From the NCBI RefSeq assembly GCF_007746795.1, contig NZ_CP036343.1, positions 5,555,357 through 5,619,356 on the forward strand: 64,000 nt of DNA, given 5' to 3'. Source of the stretch: Gimesia algae (lineage in GTDB: Bacteria > Planctomycetota > Planctomycetia > Planctomycetales > Planctomycetaceae). How positions within the stretch are numbered: position 1 is the stretch's first letter; each line of letters opens with the position of its first letter. The notes beneath the pieces were generated by a model that saw only the letters and a list, made by a program, of their open reading frames with translations, was not told the origin of the DNA and did no database searches. The position numbers and the translations under genes are program-made. Positions 50,928-60,726 of the stretch are shown here, piece after piece.

Positions 50928-53021
50928 CTATTCTCCTTTGGGCCTTGATGGGGTTTTGTTTTCCGTGCCGTCAGACTTCTGACCGGTTTTTGTATTAGTG
51001 GATGTCCCAGCTGCGAAGGTACTCACCAGTTTCCCGCAATGCAGCATTTTGCTGCCGAAATAGGGATTGAGCAGTTTGTCATCTTTCTGCAGCCAGTCCC
51101 CTTCCCCCTGCGAAACCATCGGGCAGAAAAACTGATAATAGGGTTGTTTTGCGCCATCGCCACGCACCTGGGTTGCCAGCTTGATCACCGCATGGCTGAT
51201 CGGCTTGAATTTTTTACGGGCTTCATCCAGCGAGAGATGATGCAGATGCGCTGCGTACGCTGCCACCTGCTTTAACTCCGACTTGATTGTCTGGTCGAGT
51301 TGGGACCCCTGAGCCAGTTCTGACGCCAGTCTGCTCAGTGTTGTCGCTTGATGTTCTGAGATTTTTTGATCTGCTGCAAACTGTTTCTGTATCGCGAAAT
51401 AAACGAAGTACAGGTTCTCCAGACTCTGCCCCGGCTTGCCAGAGAGCTTTTCAATTCTGATGGAATCAAACTGCAATGGTTCATTACGATATTTTGATTT
51501 TTTCTTTTTGTCTCGCGAAAATTTCGTAGGGTCGATCAAACTGGGTTTCCCCGAGAGTTGCATCTGCGAATCGATCAGAAAGTTGCCGGCAGTCGCAACC
51601 TGCTCCCCCTGTTTGACTCCATCCAGAATCACGGCACGATTTCTCAACATTGGTCCGAGCGTCACATTCCTGAGCTCGAAACGTCCCGGTTCTGTTTCCA
51701 CATAAACGACACTGTGATCGCCGGCCAGAAGAACGGCAGATCGTGGTACGGTAAGCGCTGCATTCTGGTCGACAGGCTGTTCTGAATATCCATAACGCGA
51801 AGTGGGCACCAGCTTCATACCACAAATCGGACAGTCTCCCGGCTGATCACGGATCACCTGGGGATGCATGGGGCTGATCCATTTTCCCGCCAGTTCGGAA
51901 TCATACACTTTCCCCTGTGGACCAATGGGAACGGTAATCTGTGCTTTCGCATAATCTCCGGGTCTCAACTGACCATGCTCGTTACTGAACTCAACACGTA
52001 CGCCGACTGTCCTGCGCGTCTTGTTGACAGTCGGGTCAATGAAAACCACACGTCCTTTGAGAATCTTACCAGGCAGTGACTGCAGCTCCGCTTCGACAAC
52101 CTGTCCAAAACGGATGTGGGATGCATCTTCCGGGTACAACTCCAGCATCAGCCAGACCGTACTCAGATTCGCAATCCGGTAGATTGGTTCTCCCGCTTTG
52201 ATATACTTTCCTTCTTCAGCCAGTTTCTGCGTGACGGTTCCGCCAAACGGCGCATAGATAGTGAGCCTCGACTCTGCCTTGCCGCTGGTCAGCAGTTGAT
52301 TGATCTGCTCGTCCGTCATACCCAGTTCAACCAGCTTCTGGCGTGAATTGGTTACCAGTTTTTCCTGCACTTCACGCACGACAGCCAGAGATCCGGAAGT
52401 CATCTTTTTTAAAGCATTGCGGGCCTCGAGTAATTCGATCTGGGCCGAATAAAGCTCCGGACTGTAGACTATCGCCAGATGATCGCCTTTCTCAACTTCG
52501 ACTCCGGTGTAATCAGCGAACAGTTTTTCAATTCTTCCATCAATGTAAGCAGCGATTGTTGCATGTCGGCTCTCATCGATTTCGATCGAGCCAATCGTTT
52601 CAATGATCGAATTCACGGGTTCCGACTTCACTTCCGCAGTCTGAATGTTTGCCAGCCTGCGTTGAGTGGGTTCGATATTAATTGCCAGCTGATCTATATC
52701 AGCTCCTGATTTTGCAGCGGGAACCAGTGTCATGCCACAAATGGGGCAGCGTCCTGGTGTGGGCTGTCGAATCTGGGGATGCATGGGGCAGGTATAGACC
52801 GTCTGTTTGCCATCTGTGGAGGCAGTGATGCCTGCTGTTGTACCGGCCTGAATCCAGCCCAGGCGCTGCGCCAACCCCGTCAGCACAATCAACAGCAATC
52901 CTACCGCGAGGAACAACCCTGCCGGCAGCAGTTTGCGCAGCCACCAGCGGCCCGACCTGGCATCAGGCGGTGGCGGCGGGTTACTGGATTGTGGCTCTGA
53001 TTCATTAATCGAAGAACTCAT
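50928..53021 (-). CDS. CusB-type membrane-fusion protein with two heavy-metal-binding motifs
   Basis: A 697-residue periplasmic adaptor: a membrane helix at 30-50, a heavy-metal-binding domain with CPMHP (78-82) and CPICGM (92-97), then the hairpin, lipoyl and beta-barrel domains of RND adaptors. A second motif near residue 395, SPMHP with CPICGM, has lost the first Cys. The C-terminal 170 residues resemble DUF3347, with a further FFCPM. Such CPMHP motifs bind Cu(I) or Ag(I), so copper or silver is a likely substrate. Its stop precedes cusA by one base. Confidence 0.9.
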   Translation of the reverse strand: MSSSINESEPQSSNPPPPPDARSGRWWLRKLLPAGLFLAVGLLLIVLTGLAQRLGWIQAGTTAGITASTDGKQTVYTCPMHPQIRQPTPGRCPICGMTLVPAAKSGADIDQLAINIEPTQRRLANIQTAEVKSEPVNSIIETIGSIEIDESRHATIAAYIDGRIEKLFADYTGVEVEKGDHLAIVYSPELYSAQIELLEARNALKKMTSGSLAVVREVQEKLVTNSRQKLVELGMTDEQINQLLTSGKAESRLTIYAPFGGTVTQKLAEEGKYIKAGEPIYRIANLSTVWLMLELYPEDASHIRFGQVVEAELQSLPGKILKGRVVFIDPTVNKTRRTVGVRVEFSNEHGQLRPGDYAKAQITVPIGPQGKVYDSELAGKWISPMHPQVIRDQPGDCPICGMKLVPTSRYGYSEQPVDQNAALTVPRSAVLLAGDHSVVYVETEPGRFELRNVTLGPMLRNRAVILDGVKQGEQVATAGNFLIDSQMQLSGKPSLIDPTKFSRDKKKKSKYRNEPLQFDSIRIEKLSGKPGQSLENLYFVYFAIQKQFAADQKISEHQATTLSRLASELAQGSQLDQTIKSELKQVAAYAAHLHHLSLDEARKKFKPISHAVIKLATQVRGDGAKQPYYQFFCPMVSQGEGDWLQKDDKLLNPYFGSKMLHCGKLVSTFAAGTSTNTKTGQKSDGTENKTPSRPKGE

Positions 53022-53280
53022 CGTTCCACCTCTGATATTTTATAAAAGGAGCAGCTGGCCAGTCACAATTCACCAGCATTGGACCGTGCCGGAAATAAAC
53101 TGACCAGCCACTCAAGTTTGGTGCAATTTGAGGGCAGTAAATTGCGTTTTAACAAGCATCGACGCAGATAAAGAAAATCGGTTTGAGGCAGAAACCAGAC
53201 GAAGACAGTCAAACCGGGAAAAGAAACTCAACAGACATTACGTGACTGAGTCCAGTAGACAGCAGGAAACGTAATCCGTT

Positions 53281-53721
53281 TTAGATCAAAGCAACGCAGA
53301 ACAGAACTTGTGCGTATTTTTGAGAGTGATGGGACGAGACGGCCACGTCATAGAATTGACATGATGGTTCTGCAGCTTGAGAAAAGTCCACAAAACTGGC
53401 CAACTGCAGATTAAGATCCTGCAACAACGTTTCCTGTATGTGCCGCGACTGACCAGGTAAAGCAGGCAGTTCGTTCTGACCGCAGGAACATCCAGCAGTG
53501 TGGAATTCGCCAGACACATTCTCAGTCTGCCTGGCTGTCGGATTGCAACAGGCTTTTTGAACCGGTTGAGCAGACCCTGCTTGACAGCAGCCGAGTTCAG
53601 TCTGATCTGTCTCTGAATTCGTTCGACAACAGCAGGTAGACAAGCTTGCCGGGCAGACAGTCTGAGCGCACAGCATGAACGCTGTCATCCAAATCATCAA
53701 AGTGCGACACTGCCGGAACAT
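53281..53721 (-). CDS. Small secreted cysteine-rich protein in the metal-efflux operon
   Basis: A 146-residue protein with a signal peptide (to about residue 25) and 14 Cys, including the clusters CCC (30-32), CC (45-46), CC (58-59) and CSC (78-80). There is no recognised domain. The composition, export signal and position between the TolC and CusB genes suggest a periplasmic metal-binding or sequestering protein, but no such function is proven. A 260-base gap separates it from the adaptor gene. Confidence 0.6.
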   Translation of the reverse strand: MFRQCRTLMIWMTAFMLCAQTVCPASLSTCCCRTNSETDQTELGCCQAGSAQPVQKACCNPTARQTENVSGEFHTAGCSCGQNELPALPGQSRHIQETLLQDLNLQLASFVDFSQAAEPSCQFYDVAVSSHHSQKYAQVLFCVALI

Positions 53722-53804
53722 GAAAATTTACCTGTAGAATTGATTAGCAGACCTACAGGAAATATATCGCCTGAGAAAGCGGAAGTCCAGACTGATATTC
53801 TCCG

Positions 53805-55304
53805 TTACTCTTGCGGCCGTTCCGGAAGTGCTGGTACAGGCGCGAGTTCGACATCCTGACCCGCCACACGGCTCAGTTGTGCCAGCGAGACAGCCAGTTC
53901 CCCGACAGCCGAATGATAACCGAGTTCCAGCGTGAGCAGATTTCGGTAGTCTCGGATCACGCGATCAAATTCAACGGCGCCGCGTGAATACGATTCCTGA
54001 TCGGCTCGTAATGTCTGCCGCGCCTGTGGCAGGATTGTGTTTTGATACAGCTTCGCCGTTTCATCAGCCCGGCGAGCTTCTGCCAGTAGTTCCGTAATCA
54101 ACGCATCGTAGCGATCGCGAAGTTCGGATTCATTGTCAGTCGAGGCGAGGTGCTTCCAGGTCGCTTCGTCCTCCAGGGCATCGTATTTATCACGCCAGAG
54201 CGGAATGCTGACTTGTGCACCGAGTGACCAGGGATCCTGTCCGACCTGATACAGCGAGGAAGCGGGGCGATTATTATCAGTAAAAAAGTAATTCGCGGAA
54301 ACAGTCAGTTCCGGACGACGACTTAAGTGCGCCACTTCAATCCCCCAGCGCGATGCCTGCGTCCGCAATTGTGCCGCCTGGATTTCCGGTTGTGATCTCA
54401 ATGTCGTCTCATAAATCTCCTGGGCTGATAATACCGGAAGCGAGATTTCCAGCTCCACCGGCACCACAATCGGCAGATCCGCATCACGGGCCACCAGTCG
54501 ATTCACTTCCGCCTGGACAGCGACGCGCAGTTTTCGATAGGTCAGCAATCGTTCTTCCAGTTTGCTGAGCTCCAGCGTTCCCAGCAGAACATCTCCCTGA
54601 GTAGCAGTCCCTGTCGTAATCTGAGCATTCGCCACGTCAATCAGTGACTGCAGCAATTGCTGATTCGCCTTCGCAGTTTGAATCTGCTGATCAATCACAT
54701 ACAGCCGATACCAGCCCGTGCGTACCGCAGCGATCACCCGCAGGCGTTCCGCCAGATAATCAGCACGCACCGCAAATGCTTCGAAGCAGGCCCGCTGCTC
54801 TTCCGCATCTAATTTCCCCAGCCACGGAATCGCCTGGCTGGCACTCAGGACGGCACGTTGTGAACCGGAGGCAGTCTGAATCGGCGCCCCGAATACATTC
54901 GTCCCCACTTTGGGGTCCGGCAGTTTATTCACATAACGACTGCGCGATGAGGCGGCATTGTATTCGCGATAGAGTTTCACCAGTCGCGGATTCTGATCGA
55001 CGGCCAGCATTTCCAGTTCTCCCAGAGACTGAGACAGGGGAGACTGCTGGATAACCAGTTCCGACCGGACTCCATCCGCAAACTTCTCGTCGACCGTTTC
55101 AGCACCAGTCTGCACGATCTGCTCCGGAAATGCATGTTGTTCCTCAACCGGTTCGTCAAACCCAATCGACGTACGCGCAACGGCCTCTGCGTTCGCGGTG
55201 GACGACTTTTGAACAGTTGTGGTATGCGAGGCACAGCCTGCAACCAGAATGGTTGAGCAAAGCAGACCGATACCGCAGCTGACAAACAGGGGATGATCCT
55301 TCAT
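53805..55304 (-). CDS. TolC-type outer-membrane efflux protein (CusC-like lipoprotein)
   Basis: A 499-residue outer-membrane factor. The signal peptide ends with the lipobox LVAGC (20-24), so it is lipid-anchored. The body is the helical-barrel repeat pattern of the OEP family (two internal repeats with DQNPRLVKLYREY and RSQPEIQAAQLRTQA). It forms the exit duct for the CusA/CusB-like pump encoded downstream. It is the first gene of the operon; the metal-responsive regulator is not in this window. Confidence 0.9.
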   Translation of the reverse strand: MKDHPLFVSCGIGLLCSTILVAGCASHTTTVQKSSTANAEAVARTSIGFDEPVEEQHAFPEQIVQTGAETVDEKFADGVRSELVIQQSPLSQSLGELEMLAVDQNPRLVKLYREYNAASSRSRYVNKLPDPKVGTNVFGAPIQTASGSQRAVLSASQAIPWLGKLDAEEQRACFEAFAVRADYLAERLRVIAAVRTGWYRLYVIDQQIQTAKANQQLLQSLIDVANAQITTGTATQGDVLLGTLELSKLEERLLTYRKLRVAVQAEVNRLVARDADLPIVVPVELEISLPVLSAQEIYETTLRSQPEIQAAQLRTQASRWGIEVAHLSRRPELTVSANYFFTDNNRPASSLYQVGQDPWSLGAQVSIPLWRDKYDALEDEATWKHLASTDNESELRDRYDALITELLAEARRADETAKLYQNTILPQARQTLRADQESYSRGAVEFDRVIRDYRNLLTLELGYHSAVGELAVSLAQLSRVAGQDVELAPVPALPERPQE

Positions 55305-55644
55305 CCTGAAACCTTACTGAAATCCATAAGATCGAATTCCCGAATTTCGGGAACTGATCGTCAGTGATCTGAAATAAATTGGCACGGTCCAGTGAATTGA
55401 TCGACCCGATAATCAGTCCGGCTGTGCGCGTATTGCCGAATTCAAGGAACGTATCGGAATATTGACAGCATCAGTACGGGTTGTATGGAACGATGCGGTC
55501 AGTCAAAGTGAACTTGAAGAAGCTGATGTTTCCGTCTACAACCATCAAATGCAGAACATGGGGAAAACTGAATTTAAGGAAACTGGATAGAATTTGACGG
55601 TTTGACCAGGCACTTTACCACAGAACAGAAAGCGAGTGTGATCA
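55305..55644. other. Intergenic region between the efflux operon and mscL
   Basis: 340 bases between divergent genes with no supported gene. It should hold both promoters. I see no MerR/CueR-type spacer palindrome, repeat or RNA gene. Confidence 0.45.
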
Positions 55645-56073
55645 ATGGGAATGCTCAAAGAATTCAAAGAGTTCGCGGTGCGGGGCAATGTCGTCGACAT
55701 GGCCGTGGGAATTATCATTGGGGCGGCGTTCAGTAAAATCGTCTCTTCGCTGGTCAAAGATGTCGTGATGCCCCCTATCGGAATGTTACTGGGCAAAGTC
55801 GACTTCTCTCAGCTTTCCATTGTTCTACGTGAGAAAACCGACACCGCCGAAGCCGTTACCATCAACTACGGTCTCTTCATCAATACGGTCATCGATTTCG
55901 TGATCGTCGCGTTTGTCATATTTCTGGTGATTCGGCAGATGAACAAAATGAAGCGGCAGGAAGAACCCAAACCGGAGACAACCAAAGCCTGCCCGTTCTG
56001 CAAATCGACCATCGATCTCACAGCGACCCGCTGCCCCCAGTGTACTTCAGAACTGGTAGAACAGGTTAAATGA
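55645..56073 (+). CDS. mscL: Large-conductance mechanosensitive channel with C-terminal zinc ribbon
   Basis: A 142-residue MscL. The N-terminal [28 protein letters not shown] and the two membrane helices are typical; the channel opens under membrane tension to release solutes. Instead of the usual short C-terminal helix bundle alone, the C-terminus carries CPFC (116-119) and CPQC (130-133), a zinc ribbon. This addition is known from some bacteria but unusual; it may alter assembly or gating. No regulatory element is seen upstream. Confidence 0.92.
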   Translation: MGMLKEFKEFAVRGNVVDMAVGIIIGAAFSKIVSSLVKDVVMPPIGMLLGKVDFSQLSIVLREKTDTAEAVTINYGLFINTVIDFVIVAFVIFLVIRQMNKMKRQEEPKPETTKACPFCKSTIDLTATRCPQCTSELVEQVK

Positions 56074-56237
56074 CGCCATTCTTCCAGCTTAGTACATCTA
56101 AGTGTAACCTCTTGTACACAAAGATTTAATTAGACGGTCTGTCTTGTTATTTTTAGCAGAGTTTACATTGCCATTGCCTGAATTGACCTTTTATAATCAT
56201 CTCGCGCCTTTTTTTCTAAACTTTAGATAACAATGAG

Positions 56238-57209
56238 ATGAAGATGAAAAGAAAGAGTCAAAAAGACGGATTCACACTAATTGAACTATTGGTTGTGATT
56301 GCCATTATTGCCATTTTAATCGCTTTATTACTTCCTGCAGTTCAGCAGGCGCGAGAGGCAGCACGCAGAAGCACCTGTAAGAATAACATGAAACAACTGG
56401 GGCTTGCGATGCACAACTACCATGACACACATCGCACCTTCCCAATCGGAGCACAATACCCCTACTATAAAGGTAACTGGCGATTCAGCTTACTTCCTTA
56501 TATCGATCAGGGGCCCCTTTATGCACAGCTGACTAAAACGCATCCCACTTCAGCGGATGGATTTTCAGGTGGGTGGAGTGTCGGGTATTACGGCACCAAT
56601 TTTGGCATTCTGGAAGGCTTGACAATTCCCGTTTATAATTGTCCCTCAAGTGCACTTTCCAGCAATAATAATCCTTCTAACTACAACGACCAGTTAGGTC
56701 AGACTCACGATTATGTGGGGATCATGGGGTCTTATCCTGGAACCGGGTGTTCTCCTGACATCAGTGGCCGGGGAAGCGCGTGTGAAAATGGGATTCTGTT
56801 CTTTAACGGGCACACTCAAATTCGTGATGTTACCGATGGTACGTCAAATACAATTTATATCAGTGAGCAGTCGGGAATGGTGGGTAACCGAGACCTGCGG
56901 GCGAACTATCATGGTGGCTGGAGTGGTTTTTACAACACAACGCAACGCCCCTCACAGATCACTTCAAGCTCTCATTTCGGTGCAGCCGTCTCAACAATCC
57001 GCTACGCTCTTAACCTGGATACAACGAGTCCTCCCAACGGTTCGGCATCCAGCTGGCATTACAATACGATTCTGAATTCGTTTCATACAGGTGGAATTCA
57101 TGTTTTACTCGGTGATGGGGCAGTTCGATTCCTCGGCAATAGTATTGACCTGGGAACCCTGCAGAAACTCGGCGCCAGAAACGATGGACTCGTTATTGGC
57201 GAGTTTTAA
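56238..57209 (+). CDS. DUF1559 prepilin-like protein
   Basis: A 323-residue planctomycete-type DUF1559 protein. The N-terminus is a type IV pilin-like cleavage/methylation sequence: basic leader, [14 protein letters not shown], a hydrophobic helix, then [13 protein letters not shown]. The remaining domain shows [33 protein letters not shown] and the typical C-terminal [18 protein letters not shown]. Dozens of copies per genome are common in planctomycetes; these are pseudopilin-like secreted proteins of unknown role. It is followed by a small lipoprotein gene, a frequent pairing. Confidence 0.95.
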   Translation: MKMKRKSQKDGFTLIELLVVIAIIAILIALLLPAVQQAREAARRSTCKNNMKQLGLAMHNYHDTHRTFPIGAQYPYYKGNWRFSLLPYIDQGPLYAQLTKTHPTSADGFSGGWSVGYYGTNFGILEGLTIPVYNCPSSALSSNNNPSNYNDQLGQTHDYVGIMGSYPGTGCSPDISGRGSACENGILFFNGHTQIRDVTDGTSNTIYISEQSGMVGNRDLRANYHGGWSGFYNTTQRPSQITSSSHFGAAVSTIRYALNLDTTSPPNGSASSWHYNTILNSFHTGGIHVLLGDGAVRFLGNSIDLGTLQKLGARNDGLVIGEF

Positions 57210-57267
57210 ATCGTTTCTGCACTTGATATCCAAAACTACCATCTGAATAACCAGGTTTAAATTCATT

Positions 57268-57759
57268 ATGAAATCCAGCGATCGTAATTTTTTGTTGACT
57301 TCCGAACTCAGTTCATATGTGCATCGATACTGCCAGATTAGATACACTCCGTTGAACTGTATTTTACTTATGACCGTATTAAGCGCGATTACAACGACCG
57401 GTTGTGGCTCCGGGGTCAGTGAAACTCCCCGTGGCGACATTTCGGGAAAGGTCACGTTTCAAGAAACACCAGTCACGGATGGTACCGTCAATTTCTTCTC
57501 TGGCAAAACAGGGATTGCTGCGGGAGCCAAACTTGATAGTGAAGGCACATTTTCGATCCCAGACGGAATCGAAATTGGTACTTATACCATTACGATAACG
57601 CCTCCTTATGTAGAGGAGCCCCCAGGTTTGTCGCCAGCAGAATCTAAACCAAAAGAGTTTAAAGAGATTCCAGAGAAATATCGCTCTGGTGAAACAAGCA
57701 GTCTGACAGCAGAAGTGAAAAGCGGAGCAAATCACTTTGAGTTCGACATGGTGAAATGA
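57268..57759 (+). CDS. Secreted lipoprotein with transthyretin/carboxypeptidase-regulatory-like domain
   Basis: A 163-residue protein. A hydrophobic stretch ending in the lipobox TTGC (about residues 42-46) predicts lipid anchoring; the mature part is a beta-sandwich of the carboxypeptidase-regulatory/transthyretin-like type (ISGKVTFQETPVTDGTVNF, GTYTITITPP). An internal ATG at 57370 would give a more usual signal-peptide length and may be the real start. The pairing with an upstream DUF1559 gene is typical for planctomycetes. Ends in a strong terminator. Confidence 0.75.
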   Translation: MKSSDRNFLLTSELSSYVHRYCQIRYTPLNCILLMTVLSAITTTGCGSGVSETPRGDISGKVTFQETPVTDGTVNFFSGKTGIAAGAKLDSEGTFSIPDGIEIGTYTITITPPYVEEPPGLSPAESKPKEFKEIPEKYRSGETSSLTAEVKSGANHFEFDMVK

Positions 57760-57774
57760 GTTGCCTGATGATTC

Positions 57775-57808
57775 TCCCCCCTTGTTTGAAGCCAAGGGGG
57801 GATTTTTA
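57775..57808 (+). terminator. Rho-independent terminator after the lipoprotein gene
   Basis: A perfect 10-bp GC-rich stem, TCCCCCCTTG (57775-57784) with CAAGGGGGGA (57793-57802), an 8-base loop and a TTTTTATTT tail. Confidence 0.88.
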
Positions 57809-57883
57809 TTTCAGAATCGTCCAGGCAAAATAAAATAGACGCCTGTGACCATACTCAATTATGGAAACGGTTCCACGTAATAA

Positions 57884-57930
57884 AAAAAACGCCATAAGCC
57901 ACTTTAATTAAGTAACTTATGGCGTTTTTT
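57884..57930. terminator. Bidirectional terminator next to tRNA-Val
   Basis: A 15-bp perfect stem, AAAAAACGCCATAAG (57884-57898) with CTTATGGCGTTTTTT (57916-57930). A run of T follows on both strands, so it can end the tRNA transcript (minus strand) and any readthrough from the lipoprotein gene. Confidence 0.85.
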
Positions 57931-57944
57931 AATTCCAAAACAAG

Positions 57945-58018
57945 TGGACGATACTGGATTCGAACCGGTGACCTCCACGATGTCAACGTGGCGCTCTAAC
58001 CAACTGAGCTAATCGTCC
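57945..58018 (-). tRNA. tRNA-Val (anticodon GAC)
   Basis: A 74-nt cloverleaf on the minus strand: acceptor GGACGAT paired with ATCGTCC, D-arm with AGCTCAGTTGGTTAGAGC, anticodon stem CCACG/CGTGG with loop TTGACAT (anticodon GAC), and T-arm with GGTTCGAATCC. The discriminator base is A and no CCA is encoded, so CCA must be added enzymatically. It is a single tRNA, with a terminator hairpin 15 bases past its 3' end. Confidence 0.95.
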
Positions 58019-58292
58019 TGAGGTTAAGCAGGGTAAGCATCCATGAAGATATCGTCAAGTTCCAGAACACTTTCTGTAAAAAAAACTGCTGAAAGGCACA
58101 GTCTTTTGACCTGTGTGGCCGATCATACCAATTTCAATGGTTTCGCCGCATTTTATTGCGAGAGAGCGAACATTGACGGCGGCCTCTGCTGTCGAATATA
58201 AAGACCGTACCTCCTTCGAACTGCCTGAGCAGTGAGCCCTTTGTAACGGCGACTGTGGTGGTTCCGACTTTAGACGAAGTTCAGAAAATCGA

Positions 58293-60473
58293 ATGATTCA
58301 AATCAAATTACCTGATGGAACCGTAAAAGAGTATGCCGATGACAGTTCTGCTTTAGATGTCGCCCAGTCCATCGGCGAACGACTGGCCAATGCCGTCGTC
58401 GCTGCTGAAGTGGATGGAACCGTTTGTGATGCGTTCCGCCCGTTAAAAGACATCTCTGATTCCGACGAAATCTCGCTCCGCCTGCTGACCGAACGCGATG
58501 CCGAAGCGCTCGGCGTGATGCGGCACTCCTGTGCTCATATTATGGCGCGGGCTGTCATGCGTCTCTGGCCGGGCATCCAACTCGCTTTCGGTCCGACTCT
58601 GCCTCATGGTTTCTACTATGATTTTGGTCTGGAACATACCATCAGCGAAGATGACTTCCCCAAAATCGAAGAAGAGATGAAGAAGATCATCAAAGAGGAA
58701 GAGCCTTTTGAACGGTTCTCACTCGACCGGGATGAAGCCGTCTCATTCGTCAATGAAATGGATCAGCATTCCAAAGCCGAACACATTCAGACCGGCCTTG
58801 CCGATCACGGACAACTCAGCTTCTATCGCCAGGGAGAATTTGTCGATCTCTGTCGCGGCCCTCATATTCCCAACGCCGGTAAAGTCAAAGCCTTCAAGCT
58901 GCTTTCTATTGCCGGTTCATACTGGAAAGGGGATGCCGGTAATAAACCGCTGCAGCGTCTGTATGGTACTGCCTGGTTCAGTAAGAAGGATATGAAACAG
59001 TATCTGGAACAAGTCGAAGAAGCCAAACGCCGCGACCATCGTGTGCTGGGCAAAAAGCTGGGGCTGTTTGCGATCAATCCCGAAGTCGGGCAGGGGCTCT
59101 GTCTCTGGCTGCCAAAAGGGGCCACCATCCGTGCGGTACTGGAAGACTTCATTAAAGTTGAACTGACCCGCCTGGGTTACCAGCCCGTCTATTCGCCCCA
59201 TATCGGACGGGTCGAACTCTACGAAACCAGCGGTCACTTCCCCTACTACCGGGATTCCCAGTTCGCACCCCTGTTCGGCCATGATGCCGGCCAGCTCGTC
59301 GATTTCTGGGTCCGGAAGCTGGAAGAAGACAGCCTGTCTGCAGACGACGAAGAACTCTTCTTCAAATCCTCCCGGGTCATGAACTGTGACTTTGAATTTC
59401 CTCCCGGTGCAAGTCGTGAAGAGAAGCTCAAGATCCTCAAAGCCTGGGAACACAAGCACGAACGCTATCTGCTCAAGCCGATGAACTGTCCGCACCATGC
59501 GGAGATGTATAAATCGATGCCTCGCAGTTATCGGGATCTGCCCGTGCGTCTGGCTGAGTTCGGCACCGTGTATCGTCACGAACAGACCGGCGAATTGAAC
59601 GGCATGTTACGTGTACGGGGACTGACGCAGGACGACGCGCACATTTTCTGTACTCCCGAGCAGGTTGAAGAAGAATTCCGTGCGACACTGGAACTGGTCA
59701 AGTACGTGCTGGCATCGGTGGGTCTCGATAATTTCCGAGTACAGCTATCACTGCGCGAGCCCGGCAGTGATAAGTATGTCGGCAGTGAAGAGAACTGGCA
59801 GCATGCAGAAGACAGTCTGCGAAAAGTACTCGAAGCTTCGGGCATGTCCTACAGCGAATGCGAAGGCGAAGCCGCGTTTTACGGCCCGAAAGCCGACTTT
59901 ATGGTCTCCGACTGTATCGGCCGCGAATGGCAGCTGGGAACCGTGCAGCTGGATTACAATCTGCCGGAACGCTTCAAGCTGGAATATACAGGCTCCGACA
60001 ACCAGCCGCATCGCCCCGTGATGATCCACCGTGCTCCCTTCGGTTCGATGGAACGCTTCACCGGCATGTTGATCGAACACTTCGCGGGTGCCTTCCCATT
60101 GTGGCTCGCGCCGGAACAGATTAGGGTACTGCCCGTCAGTGATAAAACGCTGGACTACGCGAACGAAGTGGTGGCGCAACTCCGCAAGAACGGATTCCGG
60201 GTGTCCATTGATACCCGCAGTTCCAAGGTCAATGCCAAGATTCGTGATGCTCAGCTGGAACTGATTCCGTACATGTTCATCGTCGGCCCCAAAGAAGCCG
60301 AACAGACTGCGGTCGCCGTGCGTGACCGCATTGACGGTGATCTGGGACCAATGCCACTGGCTGATGCGATTGCCAAACTCAAGCAGGAAGCCGACGAACG
60401 GCTCGTGCGACAGGTGGTCGAAAGCAGCTTTGCCGGCGTTGAAGGACAGACGGAAAAAGCGAACGAGTACTAA
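58293..60473 (+). CDS. thrS: Threonyl-tRNA synthetase with an unusual insertion
   Basis: A 726-residue ThrRS: TGS domain (1-62), the editing domain with HSCAH (about 76-80), the class II catalytic core and the C-terminal anticodon-binding domain (about 605-705). Zinc-site and motif-2 elements are MNCPHH (about 396-401; NCPGH in most bacteria), [26 protein letters not shown]. Between the motif-1 region [11 protein letters not shown] and the NCPHH segment lie about 75 residues instead of the usual 15-20, including a charged [12 protein letters not shown] stretch. The insertion is in frame and the domains are otherwise complete. Confidence 0.93.
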   Translation: MIQIKLPDGTVKEYADDSSALDVAQSIGERLANAVVAAEVDGTVCDAFRPLKDISDSDEISLRLLTERDAEALGVMRHSCAHIMARAVMRLWPGIQLAFGPTLPHGFYYDFGLEHTISEDDFPKIEEEMKKIIKEEEPFERFSLDRDEAVSFVNEMDQHSKAEHIQTGLADHGQLSFYRQGEFVDLCRGPHIPNAGKVKAFKLLSIAGSYWKGDAGNKPLQRLYGTAWFSKKDMKQYLEQVEEAKRRDHRVLGKKLGLFAINPEVGQGLCLWLPKGATIRAVLEDFIKVELTRLGYQPVYSPHIGRVELYETSGHFPYYRDSQFAPLFGHDAGQLVDFWVRKLEEDSLSADDEELFFKSSRVMNCDFEFPPGASREEKLKILKAWEHKHERYLLKPMNCPHHAEMYKSMPRSYRDLPVRLAEFGTVYRHEQTGELNGMLRVRGLTQDDAHIFCTPEQVEEEFRATLELVKYVLASVGLDNFRVQLSLREPGSDKYVGSEENWQHAEDSLRKVLEASGMSYSECEGEAAFYGPKADFMVSDCIGREWQLGTVQLDYNLPERFKLEYTGSDNQPHRPVMIHRAPFGSMERFTGMLIEHFAGAFPLWLAPEQIRVLPVSDKTLDYANEVVAQLRKNGFRVSIDTRSSKVNAKIRDAQLELIPYMFIVGPKEAEQTAVAVRDRIDGDLGPMPLADAIAKLKQEADERLVRQVVESSFAGVEGQTEKANEY

Positions 60474-60726
60474 AACAGACTCTTTACACAAACTACCGGG
60501 TGGCCTCGGATGTATTCCGGGGTCACCGGTGAGTTTCGTGTTGTCCAGGGAAAGTTGTCTTACTTACTCCGCATTCCATCTCTGATTACTTTGATCTTTG
60601 ACACTGATTCCGATATAAATTAATCTCTCGGGACTGGTTCCTGCCTGCAGGTTCATTGTTCCGCGTGCACTCCGATTTCTGAATTGAATCAGAATCATTT
60701 CTTACTTTTACAGTGAGTTCAATGCC

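Noticed and set aside
58019-58292. Possible T-box or leader control upstream of thrS
   Set aside because: No T-box sequence, specifier loop or threonine-rich leader peptide could be recognised in the 274 bases.
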